Shown: positions 10,140 to 23,238 of the stretch, in pieces
Layout of the letters: each line of letters opens with the position of its first letter
Numbering within the stretch: the first letter of the stretch is position 1
DNA from: Vigna angularis
Taxonomy: Eukaryota; Streptophyta; Magnoliopsida; Fabales; Fabaceae
Direction: 5' to 3'
Assembly (NCBI RefSeq): GCF_016808095.1
Contig: NC_068979.1
Coordinates: forward strand, 29,593,960-29,657,959
DNA length: 64,000 nucleotides
Notes under the pieces: model-generated
What the model saw: only the letters and a program-made list of their open reading frames with translations
What the model was told of the DNA's origin: nothing
Database searches by the model: none
Translations under genes and position numbers: made by a program

Positions 10140-12480
10140 CTAAAAACTAATCCTTGAATATTTTACAAGAACTATCTCTAAATTCCAATTGTAAAAAGTA
10201 TTTGACTAAGTTCAAGAGGGGATGAATTGAACTCACTCCAAATTTTGTGTTTTTTAAAAAGATTTTTCAGAACCAATCTTTGTTGATTTAATTTTGACCA
10301 AGTATATGAGATAAAACGTAAGCATATCACTTATTAAGATCACTTATTAAGGCAGTTTGAAATTCGTTTTAGCTTATTGATAATCTGAACAATATATCAA
10401 TCTCAATAAATTGATATCAGATATAAATCAAGTTATCATTCTTACTTATATTATTAAATGTTACACTTTGCTTTAGTTTCAGTGAAATGCTTTAAATATG
10501 AAATTAGAGATCAATTATGATTGATTTTACAAAACATTGAATTACATGAAACTTTAAAGAAAGATAGCAAGAATAAGAGCAAGATTTATATTATTGGTTC
10601 ACTTTTTAAGAGTTATATCTAGCCTACTTTGCAACTTGACTAAAGTGTTCCACCAAATTTCAAGATATTACAAAGTTATGATACAAACAAGACACAATAC
10701 CACAACCAAACTTCTTGAACCCTACAAGAAGTCTACACAAACGTGCAAAATCCTATTGGACACCTTTCTAAATTTACCATATAATCAAGAACTTAACAAG
10801 ATAGGTTAAAGAAGAACTCTACCTAAGAAATGATTCACTAGACCTATAAAAAATATTTTACCTAAAGCAATCTACATAGGTTTGGCCAAAATCTTCTCAA
10901 AATCTATTTTATATGTTTCATATAACACTTAGTCTAGCTCCAACAAGTATAAAACATGGTTATGCTTCGTCTAAAAGACAATAAACTTAGTTCAAGAACA
11001 TATCATAAGATACAAATATTTTATGTCTACAATTTTATTTTTACTTTTAATATAACATAGATATGAATTCATATAAATAAGTTAACCTCGTACTCGTATT
11101 GCATGTAAACATATAAATGCTTACTCTATGTTGTAAGAAATGTCTATTGCTTCTATTTGTCAAAGAGATTCCATTAACAAAGGATAAGTCACATAAGAAG
11201 ACCTCTTAGATAAAGAAATAAAGTTATTTTTTTAACATTTTCCTAAGCCATACATTATTAAGTTTAGAAGAACTTTTTACTTATTATGGCTCTACACTTT
11301 AAACAAATTCAAAGAAAAAGACACATTACTTAAGTACATATAGCTATTAGAAGGTCACATAAAGAAAATGAAAAACATTTATTTTTGCATGGAGTACATT
11401 TAATACTTCTTTTAATACAATACTTCTTTTAATACCAAACTTATCAGGAAAGAAGAGACATTCAAAAAGAGCTTAAGCTACTCAAAGGTCATAAACAGTT
11501 TTACAATAACTACATTTTTTTAGAACTTACATCAAACAGTTTTTTAGAATTTACATCAAACAGTTTTTTAGAATTTACATCAAACATTTCAAGAAAAAGA
11601 AGAAAAGAGAGACCAAGTTGATCAGATCTAGGTGAAGCTTTGCTGAAATTTGCTTGCCTACCAAAAACACTATTTGTGTTTAGTTAGCAAAAACAGACCT
11701 TATATTTGATATATGTTAGGAGATTGAACCAATTTGAAATTCAAATCATTCAGTTCAGCGTAACAAGCTTAATCCAAAATATTTTCATATAATTATTCAA
11801 ATACAAACTTAAGAATCTTAAATTTTATATTATCAACCTTTTTACACATATAAACATAATATATTAGTCAATCAACATAAATAAGTTTGAAATGCAGTTT
11901 TTAGACACAGTTTGAAACCTATAACTAATATAACTCAGTTTGACTATCCAAATTAAATATCAAATTCAAAATATAAAAAGAAATACAAGCAACAAACCAA
12001 TTCAAAATATTTCAAATAGCAATCTCAATAAATCAAATACCAACTAACCAGTAAAATGGTTAAATATTCATAAATAAAACTAAAAATAAAAGAAAATGGA
12101 AAAACTTTGTCTGGAACAAAAGTTTGATCGGTTACAAAAATTTTATTCTTAGTAATCAAGATTTTTAAAAAAGATCTTAAATATAAAATATATGTACAAA
12201 TTTGTATTTGTATTGAAGGAAAATAAGATTTATACTGATTAGAGTAATTTCTTCAAGATCCCTACAATAATAAAATAAATTCTGTAGTTTAAATTTTTTC
12301 GTACTACGAACATAAATCACTACAAAATCTAAAAAAATGTTATTTAAAATCTTAAAGAGAGATCTACAATTAAAAAGTAAAAATTAAAAATATATTAAAA
12401 AGTATAAATAGAAAAAATGTTCGAGTGACATGGAGAACCTAGTAGAAAATGAAGTAAATATATACTTTTAATTTTCTAAA
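10140..12480. other. Intergenic DNA, probably old repeat sequence
   Basis: No gene can be supported. A CAAGAGGGGATGAATTG word near 10210 resembles a motif often seen in legume retrotransposon flanks, so part of this may be eroded retroelement. Short open frames have no recognisable protein features. Confidence 0.35.
11515..11586 (+). repeat. 24-bp tandem repeat, three copies
   Basis: The unit TTTTTTAGAATTTACATCAA plus ACAG is repeated three times with one C/T difference in the first copy and a decayed end in the last. A shorter duplication (AATACTTCTTTT words near 11400-11430) lies about 100 bp upstream. Confidence 0.85.
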
Positions 12481-13827
12481 ACTTTGATTGTTCTATATAT
12501 TAAAATAAGGTTTTAGTTGTACTAATTAATTTTTTTAAATATCACAAATCTATGATTTTAGTCCTAGGGTCTCTGACAGTAACACGGTTTTGATTCACCG
12601 GTGACATGAATATCATCACACAAATTAAAAAAAAAAAACTAATTTGTCTGATTTGACTTGCAGGCCAAAATAGGTTTGATAACTGTAGGGATGAAATTGT
12701 CTTTCGGTAACATGGACAGGACCAAGTCTTCTTTCATCATCTCTTTCTTATTCTTATTTTGAGTCATTTTCTTGTCACTTTTCTTTTTCACTATTTTTTC
12801 AACACTTTCGGCCAAATTTCACTTTTGAATTCAGTTTGGAAGCTGATTCGATTTTCAACGGATTGTTTTTTTTTGTCAAGATTTGAAGTTGAAAGTATGT
12901 GAAAATGATCAATCACCTATGCAATATGGAAGAGATTCTCAGACAAAATTTTACTTTCTTTTTTCACGTGCTGCAAAAGAGTCAGAATATCACTAGTAAA
13001 AATATAGGAGATATATTTTTTAATAATTAATTTCATTAAAAAATGAAATGAATTTAAATTAATTAGTGGGAATACATTGAATTTAAATAAATAGTCATTT
13101 AAAAGAATAAATATAAAATGGTTATTTTAATTTAAAAAGTTATTATATTTAAATTAACAATTATTTAAATGACGAAAATAAAAAAAATGTAATTGCTTAG
13201 TTGAAAATAATGGTGATATAAAATGTAAAATTGAAAATTCTGTAAAACAAAATCCTTTCATACATAAATATAGATAATTATTAAAAGAATATAATAATAA
13301 AATAATTATTTTAATTTAAAAATAATTAAATTTAAATAAAAATTAATTAAAAAATAAAATTAGAAAAAAAATGTGTATACAAATAACTCCGTTTGTTTTT
13401 TTAACGAAAGGGACGAGTTGACGCAAAATTTATTAAGTAAGGACCGAGTGGATATTTTTTTAAAACAAGGAACCTAATTGACACAATCAAGCAAAACTGA
13501 GGACAAAATAGACTATTAAGTCTTTATTTTACTTATGTTCTTATTTGATATCCAATAGAAACATTATTATATCTATTATGTTTCTTTATTATGAAACAAT
13601 CTAAATCTATCTTTATTAAGGTAATATTTACATATCATAATTAATCTTAGTAGTTTGGTATTATGGTTATTATTTATGATGAGGTATCATTTTTTTATTA
13701 TTAATTACTATGTTATTATACTTGAGATAAGTATTATTCCAATGATAAACATATATTAGCGATACATGTGGATCTTATAAAATACAACTAGTATTTACTA
13801 AGGAATACTCATTTAATAATCACATAC

Positions 13828-13831
<4 letters not shown>
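12481..13831. other. AT-rich intergenic DNA with possible transposon edge
   Basis: No gene is seen. The segment near 13390-13510, read on the minus strand, has GTGTCAATTAGGTTCC and related 'loss of reference to' words like the ends of the MULE-type elements elsewhere in the window, so an eroded TIR is possible. Its partner was not found. Confidence 0.3.

Positions 13832-13898
<67 letters not shown>
13832..13898. repeat. (TA)n microsatellite, about 33 units
   Basis: An uninterrupted alternating TA tract directly adjoins the second copy of the long-TIR element. Confidence 0.95.
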
Positions 13899-13899
<1 letters not shown>

Positions 13900-13901
<2 letters not shown>

Positions 13902-14268
13902 AAATGTTTTTGGTCCCTAAACTTTCATGCTTATTTGGTTTTCATTCCTTTTTCGAACTTTGACCTATATGTGTCCTCTCCTTTTAGAAAGTCACTCATT
14001 TAGTCATTTATGACCAACATCATTAGTCTTTTTTTATGTGGCAAACAATGTGCCACATTTTAAGACACTTGTATTGTGTCCCAAGGTTGGCAATATAGCT
14101 TAGTGACAAAGAGCGTGTCACATCCCTAATCCGATAAGGTCAACAAGACACATGTACTGTGTCACCAGGTTGGTAAGACATCTAGATAGTTTAGTGAGAA
14201 GCTAGATAGCTCGATAAGACTTCCTTCAAGCTTGGTATGGTGTATCAAAAAATCAAATAGCTCAGTGA
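13900..14268 (-). mobile_element. Partial, inverted copy of the 2900-4020 TIR element
   Basis: Reverse-complemented, this matches the right half of the element at about 3424-3810. Shared landmarks in order are the CACTGAGCTATTTGAT-type unit, CTATCTAGATGTCTTACCAA, TTGTTGACCTTATCGGATTA, GTGGCACATTGTTTGCCACA and the GGGACCAAAAAC end. Homology stops abruptly at about 14268, exactly where a TGTAAGACC sequence starts, which suggests the copy was broken by an insertion. The other half was not found downstream. Confidence 0.65.
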
Positions 14269-17051
14269 TGTAAGACCTGGGAAAATTAGGAATAATTATA
14301 AATAAAATTTGTATGAATTTACTATAGTTAAAGGTGTTAGGTGAATGCATATAATAACTATATAAGTGATTGTTAATGTTTATGATTTGGGATAACTACC
14401 AAAAGACTTAAAAAGAGATTTTATATTAGCTTTTGCACTATATTTTAGTTGGGGTACGTTGGCCTAATGGTAGGAGCATTGGTCCAACACTTGGGAATTG
14501 ATTTCTCCTTTTAAAAATTGTGGCAAGGGGTTAAAACATTAAAAATAAGTTTTTATTATTTATTTTTTGTTTTGTATTTTTTTTTTAAAAAAGGCTCAAG
14601 GCAAGGACCATTAGGTATTATATTTGAAAAACATGTTCTTTCCTTAGACGTTTTTCTCTATAAGCAATATTTCGTTGAGTGTTGTTTGATAAGTTTCAAA
14701 ACCTAGGTTGCTAGACATTTTGATTATGTCTCAGTACATCCAAATTACTAGATTGTAACATGAACAAAAGTCCATGAACGTGGTACTAAAGCCCTCGAAC
14801 AAGGCACTCGAGTTATTGAATTGTAACATAAGATCACAAATGGGGTAAGAAAACTAAACGCGCAACATAGCCAACAAAAAACTAATGTAAAAGTGAGAGC
14901 AAAGGTGGTGTGTCAACTATAGGATTTTTTTAAACTAAGATAGCTTAAACACAGGAAGGAATGTGAGAAATTTTGTGATGTAGCCTTTAGAGCAGTAGAA
15001 ATATTTTTTTTGTGTGACAAAATTAACATAGAAGCTTCATTAAGGGAAAAAGAAACAAGAGCCAAGTAAGGAAAAAATTCGTCTAAAGAAAAATAAGAAC
15101 TCGTCTTTAGAAAAACTAATGATGTTTTAGGATGCAACATATAGTTTATAAAATATTCATTAACTTAATATATAAAACCTTTGATACTATCACAAAATAG
15201 TGAACAAAAAAACTTTATTAATTATTATATCAAATTTAAAACGATGTGAAAACAAACATTATTTCAATTCCAAAACATAAAATATTGTTCAAAAATTACA
15301 AATTAAAATAAGTTATTATCTTAATTGTATTTCGAAAACTCCTATAAGATTTCTTCACATGTCTCCTCGCTTTAGACATCACCAACATCATATGTAATAT
15401 CATCTGCTCCTTAACAACACAAGTTATATGGTCATCGCACAAATACAAATAAGTAAGGGTGAACTAACAAGAAAACAATACAAGATAATAAAAAATAACC
15501 ATACTGAGCCACAACGCTCAAAAAATTCATTCCAATACAGGAAGTCAACCACATTCACATCAGAAAAAAACTCATTACCATCAAGTAATACCAACAATAT
15601 GTTATTCTAATGTAACCTAGCGTCACACGAACTTGCTTATCAAAACAAAGTGGTTCATGTTGTCCTGTCATCACAACAAGGACCTGTCTCCCTTGCTCCT
15701 CAAGAACTTACGAGTAAAAAGTTTGATGTGTCACACACCGTGCACTATACTAAGAAACAAGCCATAAACCTATGGGTGAAACATCCTTGCCTTCCCCACT
15801 ACTTCACACAAACGAGAAGGTGCAACACTCAAACCTCTCCTTTTCCCCTACCATCACAACCTCAAGTGAAAAGTAATAAAAACCGACTTTATAAGTTATA
15901 GAAAGAAGACAAGCAACCAAACGTGTCTTCCAACTTCATACTAAACAAACAATCACCATACCACAACAATAGTTCAACCAACAGCGTAGCCATGTTCAAA
16001 CATGACTCATCAATCAATCATACAATTCGACAACAAAACAAAACAACATGACCAACAACATGTACAACTCGACAATCATCGTAAATTGCTCAACCATGGT
16101 AAAAACCTTCCTAACTAACCTTCAAAACATACAGGCCGAGTTTCAGAACCTTGAAACCAAGGTCCCACACAGCTTGGTCAAACAGATCACTCAAATAACC
16201 CAACTCGGCACAAACAAGCATAAAGCAACACACACTTGCACAACTCAACATAAGTAAACCCAACTCGACACTAAGCAACCTAGCCTAACGTGAAGTGACC
16301 CTAACCCGACCAACTTACCTAGCATGACAATGATTCAAGCACAACACAACAACATATAATATAACTCGACAAAGCACTTAAAACAACATGTCAACATATT
16401 AAGCAACCAAGAATCAAGTAAAACAACTCGACAAAGCATTGAAACATCATGGCCACACATTTAAACAACTCGGCAAATAATAAGACAACATGACAACAAA
16501 TTAGACAATCCAGAATAATGTAAGAACAACTCAACAAAGATAGAACGATATGACCAATGAAATAAACATCACAATTTTAATGCAAACAACATGGCCAAGG
16601 GAAAATCAATGTAGTCTGAGTAAGAATAGCTTAGTTTCCAGTGAAAAATAGCACACCTTGTCACAAACCACTGGACAAACGTTCACATAACATAATTAAT
16701 AAAAGAAATAAAATATAGATTATGCACACGACAAGAGTAGAACATAAGACCTCTAACCCACAACAAAGAGCTTTAACCATCTATGCTACACTTCACCTCT
16801 ATATAACTTATCGTTTCTTATTTTAATTAATGACATCCATACCCACCACTTTTCTTGATATTTCATTTTTCCTTGGTCTTATATCTACTATGGCTTAGGG
16901 GACCTTGAATGTATACATTATACTAGTCGCCCATGCTTAACATGCTCTATGTTAAATACTTGCAAAGAGTTTTGGAGTGTCGGTTGTTAGTAATCCGTCT
17001 TCAGTACTCATCTTACTAGTTTTGATATTGGTATCCGGTCCTTGTGTTACA
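14269..17051. mobile_element. Possible LTR (LTR-retrotransposon remnant)
   Basis: The candidate starts TGTAAGACC right at the homology break of the TIR element and ends CTTGTGTTACA. The ends are near-perfect inverted repeats (TGTAAGAC / TGTAACAC), as in the solo LTR at 4885-7344. The 5-bp flanks differ (AGTGA and ATAAA), so there is no target duplication; the piece could be recombinant or two overlapping fragments. Inside are a tRNA-like A-box word TGGCCTAATGG at 14460 and a strongly A+C-rich stretch with ACAACTCGACAAAGCA-type units at about 15400-16600. No pol coding is visible, and short open frames such as 15650-15901 and 16048-16257 look like products of the A/C bias. Confidence 0.4.
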
Positions 17052-19690
17052 ATAAAAAGTTACATTTCTTTGGTTATGTAGCCTTGTAGATATATCAAAT
17101 ATACTCTTATTTTTATTAAAAATCTCATTCTAAATAAACTAATTAATTATAATTAAGTGAACTTGAGTAAATCATTAAATTAAATAATTTTTTAAATTTA
17201 AGAATTTATTAATAAAAGTATTTCAAAATAGTATGTTCAATATTTATTAAAAAATAATAACAATATGCATAATAGAATATTTTTTTATAATAAAGTATTA
17301 GATAAATAAATTTTTTATTATATCTTTATTATGTAATCAAGTATAAAGTTTTCAAATAAGTTTATGATAGACATCATTGTCATTATATGAAAATTTTATT
17401 AAAAAAAACTCATGGATTTCCTTCAAAAAATTAGTCGAGACTTTGAACTCCAAATACTATAGAAAATGACAAATTCTTTAACACATTAAAAAAAGTTATC
17501 ATTAGTCATTCCTCTCATATTTCAGAAAAGACCTTTAATTTTTAGAAGTTTTTGTTTTGGATGATTTAGTATTACTTTGGCTTGACCCTACTAGGTTTTC
17601 TTGTAGTTTGAATTGGCTCATTACTCCCTTTCAGTATTAGAATCTTTCCTCGTATTAGCCCACTTAGAAGCCAAAGGATTAGGATCTGCAGTTAAACTAC
17701 TATGAGTTGAATATAATTGTTGTAAACTTTGCAAACTATTGACAATGAGAGTGAAATTCTCCAAAGGAGGCATACTGGCCAAGGAATCATATTTCACTAG
17801 CACAACACCATTAAGATTCTTAACAAGAGAAGATCCATTCACAACACAAATATTATCATGATTATCCACCATTGACTAATGTTATGAATGAACAACATGT
17901 TGTACAACAAGTTGCACTAAAAGACTGAATCTCAAGCTCTACCACAAGCTCCACCACTTACCTAAAGAACTCTTAACCTCTTCCTATACATCAACCACCT
18001 TAGGATGATAATGTTGTAGTTTTACGTTAAGTATTTTCTTCCCACCAAAAATAACATTGATATTTTGTTGTAACCATCTACAACTAGAGAAATCCATTTT
18101 ACAATTTGAACAAAATAAAATCAATTTTTCATATTCAACCTTAATCGTAAACACAAATACTAATCATTCCACTAAAATTTAATTAGACAAATCAAATCAA
18201 CCAAGACACTAATATACATGTAAAAAAACCTCAAAACTTATTATTAATATAATCATACAAAAATGAAAATGTATCAATGCGTTATTGAAATTCATAAAAA
18301 TATAAATTAATTTAATTTTAATCGGATACACTAATTCAGTTAATTTATTAAAATATACACGACTTTATTAGAGATAAATACAATATAATCAGTTTCCCAT
18401 TCAATATGTAATTATGATTTAATGTAACGATAATAAAAATAATAAAAAATAATTTATGTAACTAAAACGTCATAAAGAAAATAGTTTAAATTTAAGCTAC
18501 ATTAAGAAACTGCTTCGGATTATAATCCGTTTTGATCGGAGGAAAGAAGAACATTTTCACCGACTTTGACCTCAAAAAATCACTCTCAAAGACTGAATCA
18601 AAAAAACACTCTCAAAGACCGAGTCACTTTGCAGAGGGAATTCGAACGTTAAAACTTGGTCCAAAGTCTTGAACAAAAGGTGTGAAAAGGAAAGGGAACA
18701 AGAATATGATGAACACAGTGTAAAATTGCAAAAAAGACCATAACATGGATATGTACATATTCAGCCAAACTTTTTCTTTTTTGAAAAAAGAAAAAAAAAT
18801 GACATTCAACCGAAACTAAAATTAGTCTGCCTATAATAATACCATATATACAACTTTTTTATATAATTTATCTAACTTATTTTATTTTTCATTTGTCAAT
18901 AAACTATTTTAGTTTATAAAAAGTTTCCCTTTATTATTTTTTCTTTTTGTTTTTTGATATCATCTTCACATGAAGTCTTAAATTATATTTACACATTCCA
19001 TTAAGTCACACTATCTTCTTAAAATCACTTTACAACTTTTACTTAAATACCATGTTTTTATAATATCTATACTTTAATAATTTCTTACTTGATTGTTAGT
19101 TCATAAATATATATTTTAAGATAATATATATGTAAATAAAATTTAAAAATAACAAATCATAAATAATTTAAAAAATATTTCTCTTTTAAATTTTTGTGGA
19201 TTTGTCTAAACATATTGGTCAAGGTGGTATTAGCAAAAGAGTAAAGTGATGGTCAAAACCAGGACCACCATGGTTGCTTGCAATTCCATTTTCATCCTCC
19301 TGAAAGGGCTAAAAATGTAAATTAGCTTCTGCAATTGAAGCTGACCATTTCTCATTCTGGTCTGTATGCACAATTTTTCTGATCTGTATACCAAAAAATA
19401 TATCAAGTTGCTCAGAAAATTTAAAGCAGTCTTTGAAATTCCTAATCATTTCAAAACCGAAACTGCACGCGTTGCAGAGCTGAGTTATCTGTCTCGTTTT
19501 GATTGAGAATCAAAACCGAGATTCAGAAAAAAAAAAAGAAAAATAAAGCACCCCCGATTCTCGGTTGTTTTTTCGGAACTATCCCTGTTTGTGTCTCGAA
19601 CACAGTTTTGGTTTTGCTCTTTGTCTTCTCTCTCTTTCTGTTTGGGTCTTTGCCTTTTCTTTGTCTTTTGTTTTCCTGTTTGGCGTTCCG
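17052..19690. other. AT-rich intergenic DNA and upstream region of the OBERON gene
   Basis: No firm gene is seen. A small tandem duplication of a CACTCTCAAAGAC-containing unit lies near 18574-18625. The last 250 bases are a CT/T-rich leader with CTCTCTCTTTCTG tracts and are probably the 5' UTR of the PHD-finger gene. It contains no ATG-initiated upstream frame that I could confirm. Confidence 0.4.
17621..17872 (-). pseudogene. Unrecognised minus-strand open frame, possibly a degraded coding fragment
   Basis: An 83-codon ATG frame (MVDNHDNICVVNGSSLVKNL...) ends ASKWANTRKDSNTERE. A second protein-like stretch precedes it on the same strand up to about 18096 (MDFSSCRWLQQNINVIF...), separated by stops. 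Codon use looks more gene-like than the flanks, but I do not recognise the family. It could be a captured gene piece or a retroelement accessory region. Confidence 0.2.
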
Positions 19691-19696
19691 TCTGCC

Positions 19697-22600
19697 ATGA
19701 TTGGAGGCAAAGATCTTGTTCCCAATGGCGTGGACACCGAGGGAGAGAACTCAAGGAGCAAGGTGCAGCAGCATCAGCATCGTGATTTTTCTCAGGGCAA
19801 GGAACGCCCACAAGAGAAAAAGCAAAGTTACCCGGAGAAGAAGAAGGTTGGTGTTGATGAGTTTCAGTCACCACCCTCAAAGTTTGTCTCTTCCGGGTCG
19901 CAAGAGTTGACCCTCAGCTACCTCTGTGACAACCGAAAATTGAGTCTTGTCGAGAGAGAGGTTGACGGCAGAAGCTCGGTGAAGGGCAAAGAAGTTGTGG
20001 TTTATGGGAATTCAGATCAAGATCAAGACGAGTTAAGGTTTAAATCGTCTCTGGAAGAGGTGACAGCATTTAGTGCGCGACAATACTTCGACCAGGATTG
20101 TCTTCGGAGGAAGGTGGCTGTGGGGAACCAAAAGCAAGATCAGGATGAGAAATGGGTGGAGAGGGATTTCTTGAGTTTGAGTGAGTCAAGGGAGAATTCT
20201 TCGAAGAGATCCATTGATGAAGAGTGTGAGAGGGAGAGGAGTGGTGGCAGCAAGAAGCAGAAGCTTGAGACTCTCAGTCTCTCTCTTGCTTTGCCTGATG
20301 TGTCGCTCTCTCTCACAGCTTCAAACGCTTTGCAAAATGGTGACCAACTTGTTAAGCCAAAGCCTGGTATGCCATCCACAAGGCCCACAACTACTATCAA
20401 TTCATGTTCAAATGATTACACTGCAGCTTCTATGTCTCAATCTTACTCTCACCCTTTCTCACACAACCCAAGTTGCTCAATCACCCGAAATTCAACCGAC
20501 AATTTTGAGTATTCCCACAGCAAAGATGATCAAATTTGGCATTGTGGGGAGGGCACTAATGGGTCAGTTCATAGCAGGTTCAAGCCAATAGGAGATGGGG
20601 TTGCTTTGGCCAATTATTCCTTTATGCAAGGGAACAGTCACTATAAGGCTACTAGCTCGGATAACCAATCTTTTTTCCCTTCAGAATTGCCTGCAAGAGT
20701 GAGATTTGAAGCTCAGTCTGAGGGCTCCAGGGGAAAGAATTCTGAGAACATGAGAGGCTTGGAAGGTGTGGATGGTGGGAAGATGATGAAGTTTTCTAGA
20801 TCAGAGAGAATTATAAGAGAAATTGTGTCTGAGTCTATCCCAACCATGGCTTTGCAATTTCAGGAGTTCACTGATGAAGTCACAACTTCAATTAAGGAAC
20901 ACCTGAAAGGTCTTATTGATACACCAGAGAAGAAAGGGGAATTGATGAACCTCCAGACTCGGCTTGGCCGAAGATCTGACATCACCAGAGAGACTCTTTC
21001 CAAGTGTCATAAAGTGCAGCTAGAGATTTTGACTGCTATCAAAATGGGGCTTGCGAGTTTCTTGTCTGGTAAGTTCCAAATCTTGGAGATGGTGGAGGTT
21101 TTCTTGTATATGAGATGTAGAAATGTGAACTGCAAGAGCTTGCTGCCCGTTGAAGACTGTGACTGCAAGATGTGCTCAGGAAATAAGGGGTTTTGCAGTT
21201 CTTGCATGTGTCCTGTTTGTATGAGCTTTGATTGTGCAAGTAATACTTGTAGTTGGGTTGGTTGTGATGTTTGTTCACACTGGTGTCATGCTACCTGTGC
21301 CATTCAGAAGAATCTAATCAAACCTGGGCCTATCTCGAAGGGTCCTTCTGGGACCTCTGAGATGCAGTTTCATTGTATTGGCTGTGGACATACTTCAGAA
21401 ATGTATGGCTTTGTTAAAGAGGTCTTTGTGTATTGTGCCAAGGATTGGGGCCTAGAAACATTGATGAAGGAGCTTGACTGTGTGAGGAGGATTTTCCAGG
21501 GAAGCGAAGATCGCAAAGGGAAGGAATTGCATTTTAAGATGGATGATATGCTGTCAAAACTTCAAGCTAAACTGGTTTCTCCTTCGGATGCCTGCAACTT
21601 TATCATACAGTTTTTCAGCTGTAAGTCTATGAGCTTTGGTCTTTACTTTTCATATTCAATTTATCTCTTCATGTGTTTTATCAAAACAATTGTGTTATTT
21701 AAACACCTGCAGCATTTAAATGGGAATCATGAAGTATGAATATCATGATATTCTCCACGGATTAGTAAAATCAAATTGATTTTATTCAAATATTTGATGT
21801 GGTAGAGAAAAGCATTATGCTCTGATATATGAAGATTTTCTTTTTAATAGTAATTATGACAGATATTTAACAGTGAGGCCAGAGCCAGACATTTAACCTT
21901 TAAAATGATTTATCTTTCCATTTCTCATTCTTTTATAGCCACATCATGTTCTGTATAAAAATATCTACTTCAGAATTCAGATTCAGATTCTTCCATATGT
22001 TCAGTAACATCAAATCAGGCTTAGACCATGTCAAGTACTATAAAAGATTAGTGATGAAGCTGCAGCATTTGATGTGTAACCAACTGATTAAAGATTTTGG
22101 AATGACATCTGAGAGTTGAAGATTTAGGAATGACTTTGTACTTTCTAAATATTTGGTCCTGCTCAATTTCGTGTTCACTAATTGTTTGTCATAGGTTGCA
22201 GAAATAGAAACAAGGAATGTTCTTTCATCACCTTGGTGTCTACTGTTACATGATAATTATTTCTAGTCTTCTGGTGATTGGTTTTGGTGAATGATGAATA
22301 ATGTTAAATTGACCACTCAGTTCTTATTAGATGAGTTTGCAAATTTGGTTGATGAAATTTTGTGATCATTATTAGGCACTGGCCACTTAATCAAGCAAAA
22401 AATGCTTCAGTTGGTTGGAATGTTGTATGCATGTACTTCCCTTTAAGGATGAAGTAGCTAAATCTTACAATTCATATTTCAATATGCATATTAGTCTGTG
22501 TTTTTCCATCAAACTAAATGCCTCACCTTCCACAATTGTGAATACTTTTTCAGCTTCATCTTAGATCTTTCTCAGTTTTTAATAACAAATGCCTGCTTGA

Positions 22601-23238
22601 TTTGACTATATTTATACTGATGATTTTGATACCTAACTTTGAATTTTTTTTTCTGATAAACAGACACTGATGGCATGCCAGATTTTCCAGCTTCTGGTAC
22701 ATCCACAAAGGATTTGCCAAAATCTAAGGCTAACCTTACAGTAGACACAACAACATCTCTTTCACAATCTACTTCTCTAATTCCAAAATATCCTTATGAC
22801 ATGAGCTTCACAAGGTCAAATGATCTTCAACAGAAAGAGCTCAAAACCTCCCTCTTGAGTGAGCAGAAAAAGGAGTCTGATCTGCACCTTGAGGCTTTAC
22901 TAAGGAAAGGAGGAGGGCTTGAAAGCTTGGAGAGCATCATACGGATAAAAGAGGCCGAAGCCGGAATGTTCCAGAGCAAGGCAGATGAGGCAAGGAGAGA
23001 GGCTGAGGGATTCCAGAAGATGATCAAGACAAAGGCTGCACAGATGGAAGAGGAGTATGCAGAAAGGCTTGGCAAGCTTTGCTTGCATGAGGCAGAGGAA
23101 AGGAGGAAGAAGAAATTTGAGGAACTCAATGTGTTGCAAAATTCGCACTATGATTACTTCAACATGAAAAGCAGAATGCAAGATGAGATTCATGGTTTGT
23201 TGAAGAGAATGGAAGCAACAAAGCAGCAATGGGTCTAA
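19697..23238 (+). CDS. OBE3: OBERON3/TITANIA1-like PHD-finger protein
   Basis: Two coding exons, 19697-21620 and 22664-23238 (intron 21621-22663, GT-AG, phase 1, splitting a Tyr codon), give 832 aa. OBERON/TITANIA proteins are nuclear chromatin readers that act in complexes to maintain shoot and root meristems. The N-terminus MIGGKDLVPNG matches the MIGEKDL-type start of Arabidopsis OBE3, which fixes the start at 19697 although the frame is open further upstream. A LSLSLALPDVSLSL motif lies near residues 189-204. A conserved helical block beginning ERIIREIVSES is at about residues 371-380. A Cys/His-rich PHD region is at about 474-560 (CSSCMCPVCMSFDC, then CDVCSHWCHATC). The second exon is a Lys/Glu-rich coiled coil ending in KQQWV. 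It is somewhat longer than my recollection of the Arabidopsis protein, mostly in the Ser-rich N-terminal half. Family assignment is strong; OBE3 versus OBE4 rests on the N-terminus. Confidence 0.93.

Noticed and set aside
19565..19696. Upstream extension of the OBE3 frame by 44 codons
   Set aside because: It begins without ATG, encodes a T-rich leader translated as Phe/Leu, and the MIGGKDL start at 19697 matches the family N-terminus.
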